A DNA stretch of 40,281 nucleotides, taken from contig NZ_JACSQA010000031.1 in the NCBI RefSeq assembly GCF_014836845.1, forward strand, positions 1 to 40,281, read 5' to 3'. A program made the translations under genes and the position numbers. Source of the DNA: Ureibacillus galli (lineage in GTDB: Bacteria; Bacillota; Bacilli; Bacillales_A; Planococcaceae). Shown here in pieces: positions 1 to 10,154 of the stretch. Within the stretch, counting starts at the first letter, position 1. The number at the start of each line of letters is the position of its first letter. The notes beneath the pieces were generated by a model. The model searched no databases. It was not told the origin of the DNA and saw only the letters and a list, made by a program, of their open reading frames with translations.

Positions 1-75
1 AACACGGAAGTTAAGCTCTTTAGCGCCGATGGTAGTTGGGGGCTTCCCCCTGTGAGAGTAGGACGTCGCTAGGCA
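1..75 (+). rRNA. rrf: 5S ribosomal RNA, 3' part only
   Basis: The window opens inside a 5S rRNA. The conserved Firmicutes 3' portion is visible, with GAGAGTAGGACGTCGCTAGGC as the last conserved stretch split around position 60. The 5' part lies outside the window. The exact 3' end (about 74-76) is set by the conserved end and by the terminator that follows at once. It is the last gene of an rRNA operon, and no tRNA genes follow it. Confidence 0.93.
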
Positions 76-80
76 ATTAG

Positions 81-108
81 AGACCACTGATATTCAGTGG
101 TCTTTTTT
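81..108 (+). terminator. Rho-independent terminator of the upstream rRNA operon
   Basis: A perfect 10-bp stem (AGACCACTGA at 81-90 and TCAGTGGTCT at 94-103) closes a 3-nt loop and runs into a T tract at 103-108. It sits a few bases after the 5S end. Confidence 0.92.
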
Positions 109-418
109 AATACTTAAAAATCGTCTTAACATATAAAAGACGAAGGCTTGATATAGTGATGTTAAAAAGGTAGAGTAAAAATCAAAATTTGAACTTAAAA
201 GCACTAACTACAATAAGTGGAAATTAAAGGAGGAAAAATTCCCAAAACTTAGTTGAATTCGTTTACATTCAAAATGAATGAGAGTATTTATATAGAATTC
301 TCCATCTTCATTTAATAAATTTTGTAGTTAAGTAAATAATAAACTAGGTTAGTTCATTCTATTTTAAGGCTAGAAATGGTGATTAAATAATCGGAATAAT
401 CTTTCTTTTTAGAGAATC
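109..418. other. Gene-free gap between 5S rRNA and guaB
   Basis: About 310 nt with no convincing gene on either strand. It contains a minus-strand terminator-like hairpin at 116-143 (listed separately) and an isolated ribosome-site-like AAAGGAGG near 226-233. No open frame follows that site: the in-frame codons reach a stop within a few triplets. In Bacillus subtilis the minus-strand gene yaaC occupies this gap (from memory). Here the gap is too short to hold it. Confidence 0.5.
116..143 (-). terminator. Orphan minus-strand terminator-like hairpin
   Basis: The arms TCGTCTT (121-127) and AAGACGA (137-143) are followed, read on the minus strand, by a T run (the A run at 116-120). No minus-strand gene is present between here and guaB to be terminated. 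It could protect the rRNA operon from antisense transcription or be left over from a lost gene. Confidence 0.45.
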
Positions 419-447
419 TTGACACTTACAATTCATGTTGTTAATCT
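419..447 (+). promoter_or_regulatory. Predicted sigma-A promoter of guaB
   Basis: A consensus -35 TTGACA (419-424), a 17-nt spacer and a weaker -10 TAATCT (442-447) preceded by an extended TG motif (439-440). The ribosome site AGGAGG at 472-477 follows, 10 nt before the start codon. I see no riboswitch fold in the short leader. Confidence 0.6.
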
Positions 448-466
448 TACAATTAATATTCTTTAA

Positions 467-1954
<1,488 letters not shown>

Positions 1955-1964
1955 ATGGAACCAA

Positions 1965-2011
1965 AGTACTTTATTAACGTCTATGGTAGATGTTAATAAA
2001 GTGCTTTTTTT
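1965..2011 (+). terminator. Rho-independent terminator of guaB
   Basis: A 14-bp stem with one G-U pair (AGTACTTTATTAAC at 1965-1978 with GTTAATAAAGTGCT at 1992-2005) is followed by a run of T to 2011. Confidence 0.9.
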
Positions 2012-2043
2012 ATTTAAACGTAATATTTTTCTTGCACTTTCTA

Positions 2044-2052
2044 TGATAAAAT
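2044..2052 (+). promoter_or_regulatory. Predicted extended -10 promoter of dacA
   Basis: TG (2044-2045) plus one base, then TAAAAT (2047-2052), forms an extended -10 element. No good -35 lies 16-18 nt upstream. The 13-mer TATGATAAAATGA also occurs upstream of dgk (14284-14296 region). Confidence 0.5.
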
Positions 2053-2092
2053 GACGAAAGTAGATTAAAAACAATAATGGAGGTATTTTTTT

Positions 2093-3427
2093 GTGAGAAC
2101 ATCAAAGAAAACAACTTGGGTTAGCCTAATGATGATTCCACTTCTGTTAATCAGTATGTTTGTTGTATCCCCAAACAATGCAAGTGCTGAAACAGATTTA
2201 GGTATAAATGTATCTGCGGCGATTTTAATTGACGCTGACACTGGGAAAATATTATATGAGCAAAACGCAGATAAGGCGCTTGGAATTGCAAGTATGTCAA
2301 AAATGATGACAGAATATATTCTGTTAGATGCGATTAAAGAAGGTAAAATTTCTTGGGATCAGCAGTACCATGTTAATGAGTATACATATAAAATGTCACA
2401 AGACCGTGCATTAAGTAATGTTCCATTACGAGAAGATGGTACTTATACAATTAAAGAACTTTATGAAGCGATGGCTATTTATTCAGCAAATGCAGCAACA
2501 GCGGCAATCGCTGAAACAATTGCAGGTTCAGAAACTGAATTTATCAAATTGATGAACGAAAAAGCTGAAGAAATTGGTTTAGAGGACTATAAATTTGTTA
2601 ACTCAACTGGATTAAATAATTCCGATTTATTCGGAATGCATCCGGAAGGTACAAATCCAGAGGATGAAAACGTTATGCCTGCTAAATCAGTAGCAAAATT
2701 AGCTTATCATCTATTAAAGGATCATCCGGAAGTTTTAGAAACATCTAGTATTCCGAAAAAAAACTTCCGTGAAGGTACAGATGACCAAATTGAAATGGAA
2801 AACTGGAACTGGATGTTACCAGGGTTAGTAAGCCAATATGAAGGCGTAGACGGCCTTAAAACGGGTTCTACACCTTTTGCTGGACAATGTTTCACAGGAA
2901 CGGCAGAACGTAATGGAACACGTTTAATAGCAGTAGTTATGAATGCTGTTGATGCAAAAGGAAATGAATCACGTTTAGCACGTTTCGATGCTGCGAAAAA
3001 ATTATTTGATTATGGTTTCGGACAATTTACAAAACAAGAGATTGTTCCATCTAACTATCAATTTAAAGGCAACGAGACAATTGAGGTAACTAAAGGAAAA
3101 GAAGATAAAGTGGAAATCGCTGTTGAAGAACCGATTTCTTTCATGGTTAAAACGAATGAAAAAGATTTATATGTTCCTAAAGTCGTTTTAGATAAAAAAT
3201 CGGTAGAAGCGGACGTGAAAAAAGGGACTGTCGTTGGTAAAGTCGTTATTGAACGTACTGAAGGAACGGATTACGGTTTTATCGATGGAGAGAGTTTTTC
3301 TACAAACGTAGTAACAACGAGTAATGTAGAACGTGCAGGAGCAATTTCTCTATTCTTCCAAGGAGTAGGTAGCTTCTTCGTTAATATCTGGGATGGTATT
3401 TCTGGATTCGTTGGTGGATTATTTTAA
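2093..3427 (+). CDS. dacA: D-alanyl-D-alanine carboxypeptidase (PBP5 type)
   Basis: It trims the terminal D-Ala from peptidoglycan pentapeptides on the outer face of the membrane. The GTG start is 9 nt after GGAGG (2079-2083). An N-terminal signal peptide ends near NNASAE. The serine peptidase S11 motifs are complete: SMSK with nucleophile Ser67 and Lys70, SAN at 131-133, and KTG at 256-258. A beta-rich PBP5 C-terminal domain follows. The last ~30 residues form an amphipathic helix (SLFFQGVGSFFVNIWDGI) that anchors such enzymes to the membrane. At 444 residues it has the family's usual length. It is flanked by terminators on both sides, so it is probably transcribed alone. Confidence 0.97.
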   Translation: MRTSKKTTWVSLMMIPLLLISMFVVSPNNASAETDLGINVSAAILIDADTGKILYEQNADKALGIASMSKMMTEYILLDAIKEGKISWDQQYHVNEYTYKMSQDRALSNVPLREDGTYTIKELYEAMAIYSANAATAAIAETIAGSETEFIKLMNEKAEEIGLEDYKFVNSTGLNNSDLFGMHPEGTNPEDENVMPAKSVAKLAYHLLKDHPEVLETSSIPKKNFREGTDDQIEMENWNWMLPGLVSQYEGVDGLKTGSTPFAGQCFTGTAERNGTRLIAVVMNAVDAKGNESRLARFDAAKKLFDYGFGQFTKQEIVPSNYQFKGNETIEVTKGKEDKVEIAVEEPISFMVKTNEKDLYVPKVVLDKKSVEADVKKGTVVGKVVIERTEGTDYGFIDGESFSTNVVTTSNVERAGAISLFFQGVGSFFVNIWDGISGFVGGLF

Positions 3428-3453
3428 TAATCAATAATTTTGTTAGAATTTAG

Positions 3454-3491
3454 GCTGTTCTGTAAGCAAAAGCTTATAGAACAGCTTTTTT
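3454..3491 (+). terminator. Rho-independent terminator of dacA
   Basis: The arms GCTGTTCTGTAAGC (3454-3467) and GCTTATAGAACAGC (3472-3485) pair with one mismatch or wobble around AAAA, followed by a T run. Confidence 0.9.
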
Positions 3492-3587
3492 ATATTTAGT
3501 AATAGCTAGTCACAATCTTTTTTTTCTTGGACAAAATAAGTTTGCCCAAAGCCTTCATAAGTTAGTAGGTGAAGGAGCGTGAATAAA

Positions 3588-5423
3588 GTGTGCGGCATTA
3601 CAGGCTGGATTAATTTTACGAAGTCAATTAAGAACAGTGAAGAGATTGTTAAAGGGATGACGGAAACGTTAAATAAGAGAGGACCTGATGATGGCAATGT
3701 ATGGTGCAGCACACATGCTCTACTAGGGCATCGTCGTTTAGCTGTTATTGATTTAATTGGTGGTAAACAACCAATGACGAAGATACACCAAAATGCATCC
3801 TATGTCATCGTATATAATGGTGAACTTTATAATACGGATGAGATTCGCCAACAATTATTAAAAAGAGGGTACACTTTTTCAACATCTTCAGATACTGAAG
3901 TGTTATTAGCCTCTTTTATTGAATGGAAAGAACAGTGCGTCGATTATTTAAATGGAATCTACGCTTTTGCCGTATGGGACGAACAACAAGAAACGTTATA
4001 TGCTTTTAGAGATCGTCTAGGTGTAAAACCTTTCTTTTATTCTTTAAGTGAAGGTTCTTTTTTATTTGGGTCCGAAATTAAAGCAATTCTTGCCCATCCA
4101 TCGATAACGCCTCAAATTGATCGTCAAGGTCTAGCAGCATTACTGAGTATCGGTCCGTCGCGTGTCCCCGGTAATGGAGTATATAAAGGGATTGAAGAGT
4201 TGGAGCCGGGGCATGCTTTAAAATTTTCAAAAGAAGGTTTAAAGAAATGGCGTTATTGGAATGTGAAAAGTCAAAAACACGAACAGTCCTTTGAAGAAAC
4301 CGTAGAGCACGTGCGTTTTTTAGTAACAGATGCAATTAAACGTCAGCTTGTTTCCGATGTTCCACTTTGTACATTTTTATCTGGTGGGTTGGATTCCAGT
4401 ATTATTACAGCGATTGCTGCGAATACGTACAACGAAGAAGGGCGTACTCTCCATACTTATTCAATTGATTATGAAGGAAACGAACAGTTTTTTGAAAAAA
4501 ATGATTTCCAAACCTCCATGGATAGCTATTGGATAAATAAAATGACGGAAACTTTCCATACAAAACATTTTGATATTATCCTTTCTCAAAATGATTTAGT
4601 AGATAAGTTAGAGGAAGCAATGGTAATACGTGACTTACCAGGTATGGTAGATATTGATAGTTCACTTTTACTGGCTTGTCGAGTTATTAAAGAAGATTTT
4701 ACAGTAGCGTTGTCTGGAGAGTGTGCCGATGAAATATTTGGTGGATATCCGTGGTTCCATAAAGACTATAACCAATTCCCATGGATTCGTTCTATCGATG
4801 AAAGAGAAGGATTTTTACGAAAAGAATGGCAATCGAAACTAAAACTAAAGGAATTTATGAAATATGCCTTTGAAGAAACAGTAAAAGATTCTCCAACACT
4901 TGAAGGAGAAAACCCGAAAGAAGCGAAACAAAGACAACTATTTTATTTAAATATGCGTTATTTTATGCAAACATTATTAGAACGAAAAGATCGGATGAGT
5001 ATGGGTGGAAGTTTAGAAGTGCGAGTCCCATTTGCAGACCACCGAATCGTAGAATACGTCTGGAATATTCCTTGGGAAATGAAAAATGTGGGAAATATGG
5101 AGAAAGGTCTTTTACGAAAAGCGGTTGAAGGTTTGTTACCGGAAGAAGTATTATATCGGAAAAAGAATCCGTATCCGAAAACTTACCATCCTGCTTATAC
5201 AGAGGGCGTGAAAGATTTATTAAACAGCCTTCTTCAAAAAAGGGAATCTATTTTACATGAGTTGTTTGAAAAAGAACAATTGGAACAACTCGTTCGTTCC
5301 GGTGGTGCTTCATTTAAAGTACCATGGTTCGGCCAATTAATGGCAGGTCCACAATTACTAGCCTACTTAATTCAAATCGATCGGTGGTTTGAAAATTATA
5401 ATATCCAATTAATCGACCAATAA
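3588..5423 (+). CDS. asnB: Asparagine synthase (glutamine-hydrolysing)
   Basis: It makes asparagine from aspartate, ATP and glutamine. I place the start at the GTG of 3588, nine bases inside the longest frame (which opens at 3579). This choice puts Cys2 at the N-terminus after Met removal, as class II amidotransferases require, and gives GGAG (3574-3577) a 10-nt spacing instead of 1 nt. The N-terminal Ntn glutaminase domain shows CGITGW, RRLAVIDL, NGELYN and SDTEVLL. The synthetase domain carries the pyrophosphate loop SGGLDSS near residue 265. At 611 residues it is close to B. subtilis AsnO (from memory), and which paralogue it matches best is open. It is monocistronic, lying between two terminators. 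Confidence 0.93.
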   Translation: MCGITGWINFTKSIKNSEEIVKGMTETLNKRGPDDGNVWCSTHALLGHRRLAVIDLIGGKQPMTKIHQNASYVIVYNGELYNTDEIRQQLLKRGYTFSTSSDTEVLLASFIEWKEQCVDYLNGIYAFAVWDEQQETLYAFRDRLGVKPFFYSLSEGSFLFGSEIKAILAHPSITPQIDRQGLAALLSIGPSRVPGNGVYKGIEELEPGHALKFSKEGLKKWRYWNVKSQKHEQSFEETVEHVRFLVTDAIKRQLVSDVPLCTFLSGGLDSSIITAIAANTYNEEGRTLHTYSIDYEGNEQFFEKNDFQTSMDSYWINKMTETFHTKHFDIILSQNDLVDKLEEAMVIRDLPGMVDIDSSLLLACRVIKEDFTVALSGECADEIFGGYPWFHKDYNQFPWIRSIDEREGFLRKEWQSKLKLKEFMKYAFEETVKDSPTLEGENPKEAKQRQLFYLNMRYFMQTLLERKDRMSMGGSLEVRVPFADHRIVEYVWNIPWEMKNVGNMEKGLLRKAVEGLLPEEVLYRKKNPYPKTYHPAYTEGVKDLLNSLLQKRESILHELFEKEQLEQLVRSGGASFKVPWFGQLMAGPQLLAYLIQIDRWFENYNIQLIDQ

Positions 5424-5425
5424 AT

Positions 5426-5456
5426 AGAGGGAATCTCCTAATGAGATTCCCTCTTT
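5426..5456 (+). terminator. Rho-independent terminator of asnB
   Basis: A perfect 12-bp stem (AGAGGGAATCTC at 5426-5437 and GAGATTCCCTCT at 5443-5454) with a 5-nt loop and TTTT following. It lies between convergent asnB and pdxR. The minus-strand tail is poor in T, so it mainly serves asnB. Confidence 0.88.
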
Positions 5457-6854
5457 TCACTGTTTTCGAATGCCCCAACAAGTCATTAATCGGTGGATAG
5501 CTGGTTCGATATCATCTAGGGCGATCCCACCAAAACCGAGTAAGAAGGTAGGATGTTCGTATTCAATTGGTTTTAATAAATAATCCGATACAGGATAAAC
5601 AGCGATATTCAGTGTATTGGCTTGTTGCTTTAGCTCTTCTTCAGTTTTATCTACTGGGACAGATATTAAAACATGCATGCCGGCTTGGTCCCCTTTTATA
5701 GTGATTCCAGGATAGAAGGTTTCGAAAGTATTAGTAAGCCTATCATGTTTTTTTCTATAAATTTTCCGCATTCGATTTAAATGTTTTGCAAAATGTCCAT
5801 CTTTCATAAAGTTTGCTAAAATATGTTGATCAAATCTAGGGACAGTTGCAGAATAATCACTAAATATTTGTTTATAGGCTTTTAAAAGTGTAGAAGGTAA
5901 TACAAAGTAAGCGACACGTAGTGAAGGCATTAATGATTTCGTAAAGGTACTCATATAAATTACTTTTTCATTTTTATCCATTCCTTGTAAAGCTGGAATT
6001 GGTTTTCCGATATAACGAAATTCACTATCGTAGTCATCTTCAATAATATATCGATTTGTCCCTTTAGCGGCAGCCCATTTAAGCAATTGTGTTCTTCGAG
6101 CAGCAGATAGCACTGCACCAGTAGGGAATTGGTGAGAAGGTGTAATATAAACAATGTTAGCGTCTGTTTTCTCCAACTCTTCTACGATTAAACCGTCTTC
6201 ATCAACAGGAATAGGGATTGCATTACTTTGCAAATGAATTCGAGGTATTGCCGAATATCCTGGATTTTCTAGGGCAAATTTTGAACTATCTTCAAGTAAG
6301 CGCAAAATCATTGGTAGTAATTGTTCTGTCCCTGATCCGATGACAATTTGTTCCGGATTGCAAATAATCCCTCGGGATTGATATAAATAATTCGCTATTT
6401 CAAATCGTAGTTCATATTCCCCTTGAGGCTCCCCGACTTGTAAATATTCCTTTGAAGTATTGTCAAAAAGTTCTTTTGCGTATTTTCTCCATTGGGCAAA
6501 GGGAAAGGATTCTGTATCTATTTTCCCTGGGTGAAAATCATATTGATATTTTTTAGTAGTTCTCGTTTCGATGGCTACTTTAGACGGTTCTTTTTCAACA
6601 TAAGGAAGTGTATCAATCTCTTCTACAAAAAAACCTACCCGTGGTTTCGAAGTAATATATCCCTCAGCAAGTAATTGTCCATAGGCAATTTCAATCGTTG
6701 TTTGACTAATATTTAGAAAATCAGCAAGTTTTCGTTTGGATGGTAATTTTGTTCCGATGTCTATTTGTTTTGTAATAATTGCATTTTTCATTCCAATATA
6801 AAGCTGTTCATACAAAGGTTTAGAACTATTTTTTTCTAACTCAAATATGAGCAT
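5457..6854 (-). CDS. pdxR: PdxR, MocR-family (GntR/aminotransferase) regulator of B6 synthesis
   Basis: This is a fusion of an N-terminal GntR winged helix-turn-helix (about residues 5-70; KLPSKRKLADFL is the typical recognition region) and a fold-type I aminotransferase-like domain that binds PLP. The PLP lysine sits in TFTKSLMPS (residue 306 from the start chosen here). The frame opens at a GTG at 6869, but that codon almost touches its ribosome site. The ATG at 6854 has GGTGAGG 9 nt upstream, so I prefer it (465 residues). The gene is divergent from pdxS, the classical arrangement for PdxR, which activates pdxST and represses itself when PLP is low (known for the family). B. subtilis itself lacks this regulator at the locus (from memory). 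Confidence 0.9.
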   Translation of the reverse strand: MLIFELEKNSSKPLYEQLYIGMKNAIITKQIDIGTKLPSKRKLADFLNISQTTIEIAYGQLLAEGYITSKPRVGFFVEEIDTLPYVEKEPSKVAIETRTTKKYQYDFHPGKIDTESFPFAQWRKYAKELFDNTSKEYLQVGEPQGEYELRFEIANYLYQSRGIICNPEQIVIGSGTEQLLPMILRLLEDSSKFALENPGYSAIPRIHLQSNAIPIPVDEDGLIVEELEKTDANIVYITPSHQFPTGAVLSAARRTQLLKWAAAKGTNRYIIEDDYDSEFRYIGKPIPALQGMDKNEKVIYMSTFTKSLMPSLRVAYFVLPSTLLKAYKQIFSDYSATVPRFDQHILANFMKDGHFAKHLNRMRKIYRKKHDRLTNTFETFYPGITIKGDQAGMHVLISVPVDKTEEELKQQANTLNIAVYPVSDYLLKPIEYEHPTFLLGFGGIALDDIEPAIHRLMTCWGIRKQ

Positions 6855-6869
6855 ATCCAACTGCCTCAC

Positions 6870-6965
6870 CCCTTACTGACCTTGTTATTTTTTGTAATAT
6901 TGACTCTTTCTATATGGTCAATATTTATTATACTAAAAATCAATAAGGCAGGGGAGGTTTTTTAA
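6870..6965 (+). promoter_or_regulatory. pdxR-pdxS divergent control region with candidate PdxR sites
   Basis: Three related half-sites are visible: TGACC at 6877-6881, TGACT at 6901-6905, and an inverted GGTCA at 6916-6920. The last two form the arms ATTGAC/GTCAAT. Two direct copies plus one inverted copy resembles the operator layout reported for a Bacillus PdxR (from memory). The middle copy overlaps a candidate pdxS -35 (TTGACT 6900-6905). TATACT at 6929-6934 is a possible -10 but does not have standard spacing to it. AGGGGAGG precedes the pdxS start. Confidence 0.5.
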
Positions 6966-7850
6966 ATGAAATTAGTTGGAACAGAAAGAGTAAAACGTGG
7001 AATGGCAGAAATGCAAAAAGGTGGCGTCATTATGGATGTCATTAATGCCGAACAAGCAAAAATTGCAGAGGCTGCAGGTGCAGTTGCTGTTATGGCATTA
7101 GAAAGAGTTCCATCAGATATTCGAAAAGCGGGTGGAGTAGCCCGTATGGCGGATCCTCGAATCGTAGAAGAAGTGATGAATGCTGTAACAATTCCTGTTA
7201 TGGCAAAGGCGCGAATCGGTCATATTGTCGAAGCTAGAGTGTTGGAAGCAATGGGTGTTGATTACATTGATGAAAGTGAAGTACTAACACCCGCCGATGA
7301 AGAATTCCATTTATTAAAAAGCGATTATACTGTACCGTTCGTTTGTGGGTGCCGCGACCTAGGAGAGGCCGCTCGCCGGATAGGAGAAGGTGCATCCATG
7401 CTACGTACTAAAGGTGAACCAGGTACAGGAAATATTGTTGAGGCAGTTCGCCATATGCGTAAAGTGAATGCACAAGTACGTCGAGTAGTAGGAATGAGTA
7501 CAGATGAATTAATGACTGAAGCAAAGTTGTTAGGCGCACCTTTCGAACTACTAGTTGAAATTAAAAAGCTAGGACGTCTGCCTGTCGTCAATTTTGCAGC
7601 TGGAGGAATTGCGACACCTGCGGATGCTGCACTTATGATGGAGTTAGGGGCAGATGGCGTATTTGTCGGTTCCGGAATTTTCAAATCAGAAAACCCAGAA
7701 AAGTTTGCCCGCGCGATTGTGGAAGCAACAACGCATTATAAAGACTATAAGTTAATCGCAGAAATTTCTAAAGAACTGGGTACACCAATGAAAGGAATCG
7801 ATATTGCAACATTACCTGATAGTGAACGTATGCAGGAGCGTGGATGGTAA
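6966..7850 (+). CDS. pdxS: Pyridoxal 5'-phosphate synthase, lyase subunit PdxS
   Basis: This is the synthase subunit of the DXP-independent vitamin B6 route. It condenses ribose 5-phosphate, glyceraldehyde 3-phosphate and the ammonia delivered by PdxT into PLP, as a dodecamer decorated with PdxT. The 294-residue length is exactly standard. The two lysines that carry covalent intermediates are in place: Lys81 in VMAKARIGH and Lys149 in RTKGEPGTG. The phosphate-binding GGIATPADA and GVFVGSGIF segments of the TIM barrel are intact. A strong GGGGAGG ribosome site precedes the ATG. The stop overlaps the pdxT start, consistent with translational coupling. Confidence 0.98.
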   Translation: MKLVGTERVKRGMAEMQKGGVIMDVINAEQAKIAEAAGAVAVMALERVPSDIRKAGGVARMADPRIVEEVMNAVTIPVMAKARIGHIVEARVLEAMGVDYIDESEVLTPADEEFHLLKSDYTVPFVCGCRDLGEAARRIGEGASMLRTKGEPGTGNIVEAVRHMRKVNAQVRRVVGMSTDELMTEAKLLGAPFELLVEIKKLGRLPVVNFAAGGIATPADAALMMELGADGVFVGSGIFKSENPEKFARAIVEATTHYKDYKLIAEISKELGTPMKGIDIATLPDSERMQERGW

Positions 7851-8440
7851 TGTGGAGAATAGGAATATTAGCTTTACAAGGTGCCGTAAGAGAGCATATT
7901 GATCAAATTGAAAAGCTTGGATGTGAGCCAGTCCTTGTCAAAAGTATAGAGGATTTAAAAGGATTAAATGGACTAGTTTTACCCGGTGGAGAAAGTACAA
8001 CAATAAGAAAATTATTAGATCGATATGAACTGTTGAATCCAATTCGAACATTGGCTCAAAACGGACTGCCTATATTCGGGACATGTGCTGGTTTAATATT
8101 ATTAGCTGAAGAAATAGTGGGATACGAAAAGCCCCATTTAGGTTTAATGGATGTAGTTGTTGAGCGAAATTCCTATGGGAGACAAGTAGATAGTTTCGAA
8201 GTAGAGTTATCAATAAAAGATATTGGAGAAGATATCCCAGCTGTTTTTATTCGTGCACCCCATATTGTGTCGGTAGGAAAAGAAGTAGAAGTTTTAGCGA
8301 AACATGATGAACGAATCGTCTTTGCCCGTGATCGTCATTTTTTAGGCTGTTCCTTTCATCCAGAATTAACAGAAGATATTCGTATAATGAAATATTTTGT
8401 AGAAATGATCAAACAATCTCATACTTGCAAAATGGAATAG
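7850..8440 (+). CDS. pdxT: Pyridoxal 5'-phosphate synthase, glutaminase subunit PdxT
   Basis: It releases ammonia from glutamine for PdxS. It is a class I (triad) amidotransferase: Cys79 in GTCAGLI and His170/Glu172 in GCSFHPEL. PGGESTT, the glutamine loop of the family, is present. Two in-frame ATGs are possible, at 7844 and 7850. The second overlaps the pdxS stop as TAATG and gives 196 residues with M-x-x-IG at the N-terminus, as in B. subtilis. The first would add two residues. The ribosome site AGGAG is at 7834-7838, inside pdxS. No terminator lies between pdxT and the T-box leader, so some readthrough into the serS leader is possible. Confidence 0.96.
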   Translation: MWRIGILALQGAVREHIDQIEKLGCEPVLVKSIEDLKGLNGLVLPGGESTTIRKLLDRYELLNPIRTLAQNGLPIFGTCAGLILLAEEIVGYEKPHLGLMDVVVERNSYGRQVDSFEVELSIKDIGEDIPAVFIRAPHIVSVGKEVEVLAKHDERIVFARDRHFLGCSFHPELTEDIRIMKYFVEMIKQSHTCKME

Positions 8441-8519
8441 CATATAGTACTCTATGGTTAAATTTATCTTTCATTAAAATGTTTTAATGGGGGAACACTA
8501 TAGTCAATAAAATATATGT

Positions 8520-8757
8520 TAACATCGATGATAGGAAGTAGTAACAAGTACGTTTTTTCTAGAGAGTCAGCGGCTGGTGGAAGCTGATAAAAGCCCTTGT
8601 GAATCCGTCCTTGAGTTGCCGAGCTGAATTAGCAGTAGGTTCTGGCCGGTTGAAAAGCCGTTATGAGATAAGTGGATTAGACAGAGGGTTTGTTTAATCA
8701 ATTAGGGTGGCAACGCGGGTAGCTCTCGTCCCTTTTTAGGGATGAGGGCTTTTTTAT
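8520..8757 (+). promoter_or_regulatory. Serine T-box leader riboswitch upstream of serS
   Basis: The T-box element AGGGTGGCAACGCGG is at 8704-8718. Its TGGC bulge sequence would pair with an uncharged tRNA ending GCCA. The serine specifier codon appears to be TCC at 8604-8606, in the specifier-loop context GTGAATCCGTCC. The terminator arms AGCTCTCGTCCCT (8721-8733) and AGGGATGAGGGCT (8738-8750) are followed by TTTTT. Uncharged tRNA-Ser(GGA) should stabilise the antiterminator and switch serS on (known mechanism). The 5' boundary is approximate, and I could not assign the transcript start with confidence. Confidence 0.94.
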
Positions 8758-8834
8758 GTTTTTATTGCTCTAGCAAAGTAAAGTAACAAGGGTGCAATGG
8801 TAGTACTTATAAATTAAAAAATGGAGGAATCAAC

Positions 8835-10115
8835 ATGTTAGATATTAGACGTGTCCGTGAAAATTATGAGGAAGTAAAAAAAATTCTTCTTACACGAAAT
8901 GAAGATTTAGGGAATTTCGATGAGTTTGAGGAATTAGATGTAAAGCGCAGAGATTTAATTGCAAAAACGGAAGTATTAAAAGCAGAGCGTAACAAAGTAT
9001 CAGAACAAATTTCAATTATGAAACGAAATAAAGAAAATGCAGATGAAGTTATCGCCCGTATGCGTGAAGTTGGAGAGGAAATTAAACAACTTGATAATGA
9101 ACTGCGTGAAGTAGAAGAAAAATTTGAATATATGATGATGCGTTTACCGAACATTCCTCATGAATCAGTTCCTGTAGGGGAAACAGAAGACGATAATATT
9201 GAAGTGTTAAAGTGGGGGGAATTGCCGAATTTTAATTTTGAAGCAAAAGCCCACTGGGATTTAGCAACAGACCTTCAAATTGTAGATTTTGAACGAGCTG
9301 GAAAAGTAACGGGTAGTCGTTTTGTCTTTTACCGTGGATTAGGTGCTCGCTTAGAACGGGCTTTAATGAGCTTTATGATGGATTTACATGCAGAAGAACA
9401 TGGATATGAAGAAATGTTACCACCTGTAATCGTGAACCGTGATAGCTTAACAGGTACAGGACAATTACCGAAATTTGAGGAAGACGTATTCAAATTAGTG
9501 GATACGGACTACTTTATGATTCCAACAGCTGAAGTACCTGTTACAAACTTCTTCCGTGATGAAATTATCGATGGAGAAATATTACCGAAGGGCTTTGCAG
9601 CATATAGTTCTTGTTTCCGTTCAGAAGCAGGATCTGCCGGCCGTGATACACGTGGTTTAATTCGTCAGCATCAATTTAATAAAGTGGAGTTAGTTCGCTT
9701 TGTAAAACCAGAAGATTCTTATGATGAATTAGAAAAACTTACAGGGCATGCGGAAAAAGTGCTTCAATTATTAGGCTTGCCATACCGAAAATTATTAATG
9801 TGTACAGCAGATCTAGGCTTTACAGCTGCCAAAAAATATGACTTGGAAGTATGGATGCCAACTCAAAATATGTACCGTGAAATTTCTTCTTGTTCTAACT
9901 TTGAAGATTTCCAAGCTCGTCGCGCAAACATTCGTTTCCGCCGTGAACAAGGAGCAAAACCAGAATATGTTCACACATTAAACGGTTCAGGTCTAGCAAT
10001 TGGCCGTACAGTCGCAGCCATTTTAGAAAATTACCAACAAGAAGATGGTAGTGTCGTAATACCGGAAGTACTTCGACCTTATATGGGTGGTAAAGAAGTC
10101 ATTGCCCCTAAATAA
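8835..10115 (+). CDS. serS: Seryl-tRNA synthetase
   Basis: It charges tRNA-Ser with serine in the cytosol. The 426 residues begin with the long antiparallel coiled coil (about residues 1-110, rich in Glu/Lys/Arg) that grips the long variable arm of tRNA-Ser. The class II catalytic core follows, with motif 2 at [16 protein letters not shown] and motif 3 at [16 protein letters not shown] at 8823-8827 lies 7 nt before the ATG. Expression is governed by the T-box leader, and a terminator follows, so the gene is a single-gene unit. A tRNA-Ser gene lies at 23491-23583 in the same window. Confidence 0.98.
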   Translation: MLDIRRVRENYEEVKKILLTRNEDLGNFDEFEELDVKRRDLIAKTEVLKAERNKVSEQISIMKRNKENADEVIARMREVGEEIKQLDNELREVEEKFEYMMMRLPNIPHESVPVGETEDDNIEVLKWGELPNFNFEAKAHWDLATDLQIVDFERAGKVTGSRFVFYRGLGARLERALMSFMMDLHAEEHGYEEMLPPVIVNRDSLTGTGQLPKFEEDVFKLVDTDYFMIPTAEVPVTNFFRDEIIDGEILPKGFAAYSSCFRSEAGSAGRDTRGLIRQHQFNKVELVRFVKPEDSYDELEKLTGHAEKVLQLLGLPYRKLLMCTADLGFTAAKKYDLEVWMPTQNMYREISSCSNFEDFQARRANIRFRREQGAKPEYVHTLNGSGLAIGRTVAAILENYQQEDGSVVIPEVLRPYMGGKEVIAPK

Positions 10116-10121
10116 ACAGTA

Positions 10122-10154
10122 AAAAGAGTAGCAAATTTTTTGCTACTCTTTTTT
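10122..10154 (+). terminator. Rho-independent terminator of serS
   Basis: AAAAGAGTAGCAAA and TTTGCTACTCTTTT form a long perfect stem (about 10122-10154), with the T tract continuing from the distal arm. It could also act on the minus strand for the convergent gene that ends at 10235, though that stop is 80 nt away. Confidence 0.9.

Noticed and set aside
226-243. AAAGGAGG ribosome-like site in the 5S-guaB gap
   Set aside because: No start codon with a usable open frame lies 5-12 nt downstream.
7325-7684. 119-residue minus-strand open frame inside pdxS
   Set aside because: It is antisense to a highly conserved gene, its Ser/Thr/Pro/Arg-rich composition is typical of a complement-strand shadow, and it has no ribosome site.
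8864-9154. 96-residue minus-strand frame inside serS
   Set aside because: A Ser/Arg/Phe-rich antisense shadow of the coiled-coil region.
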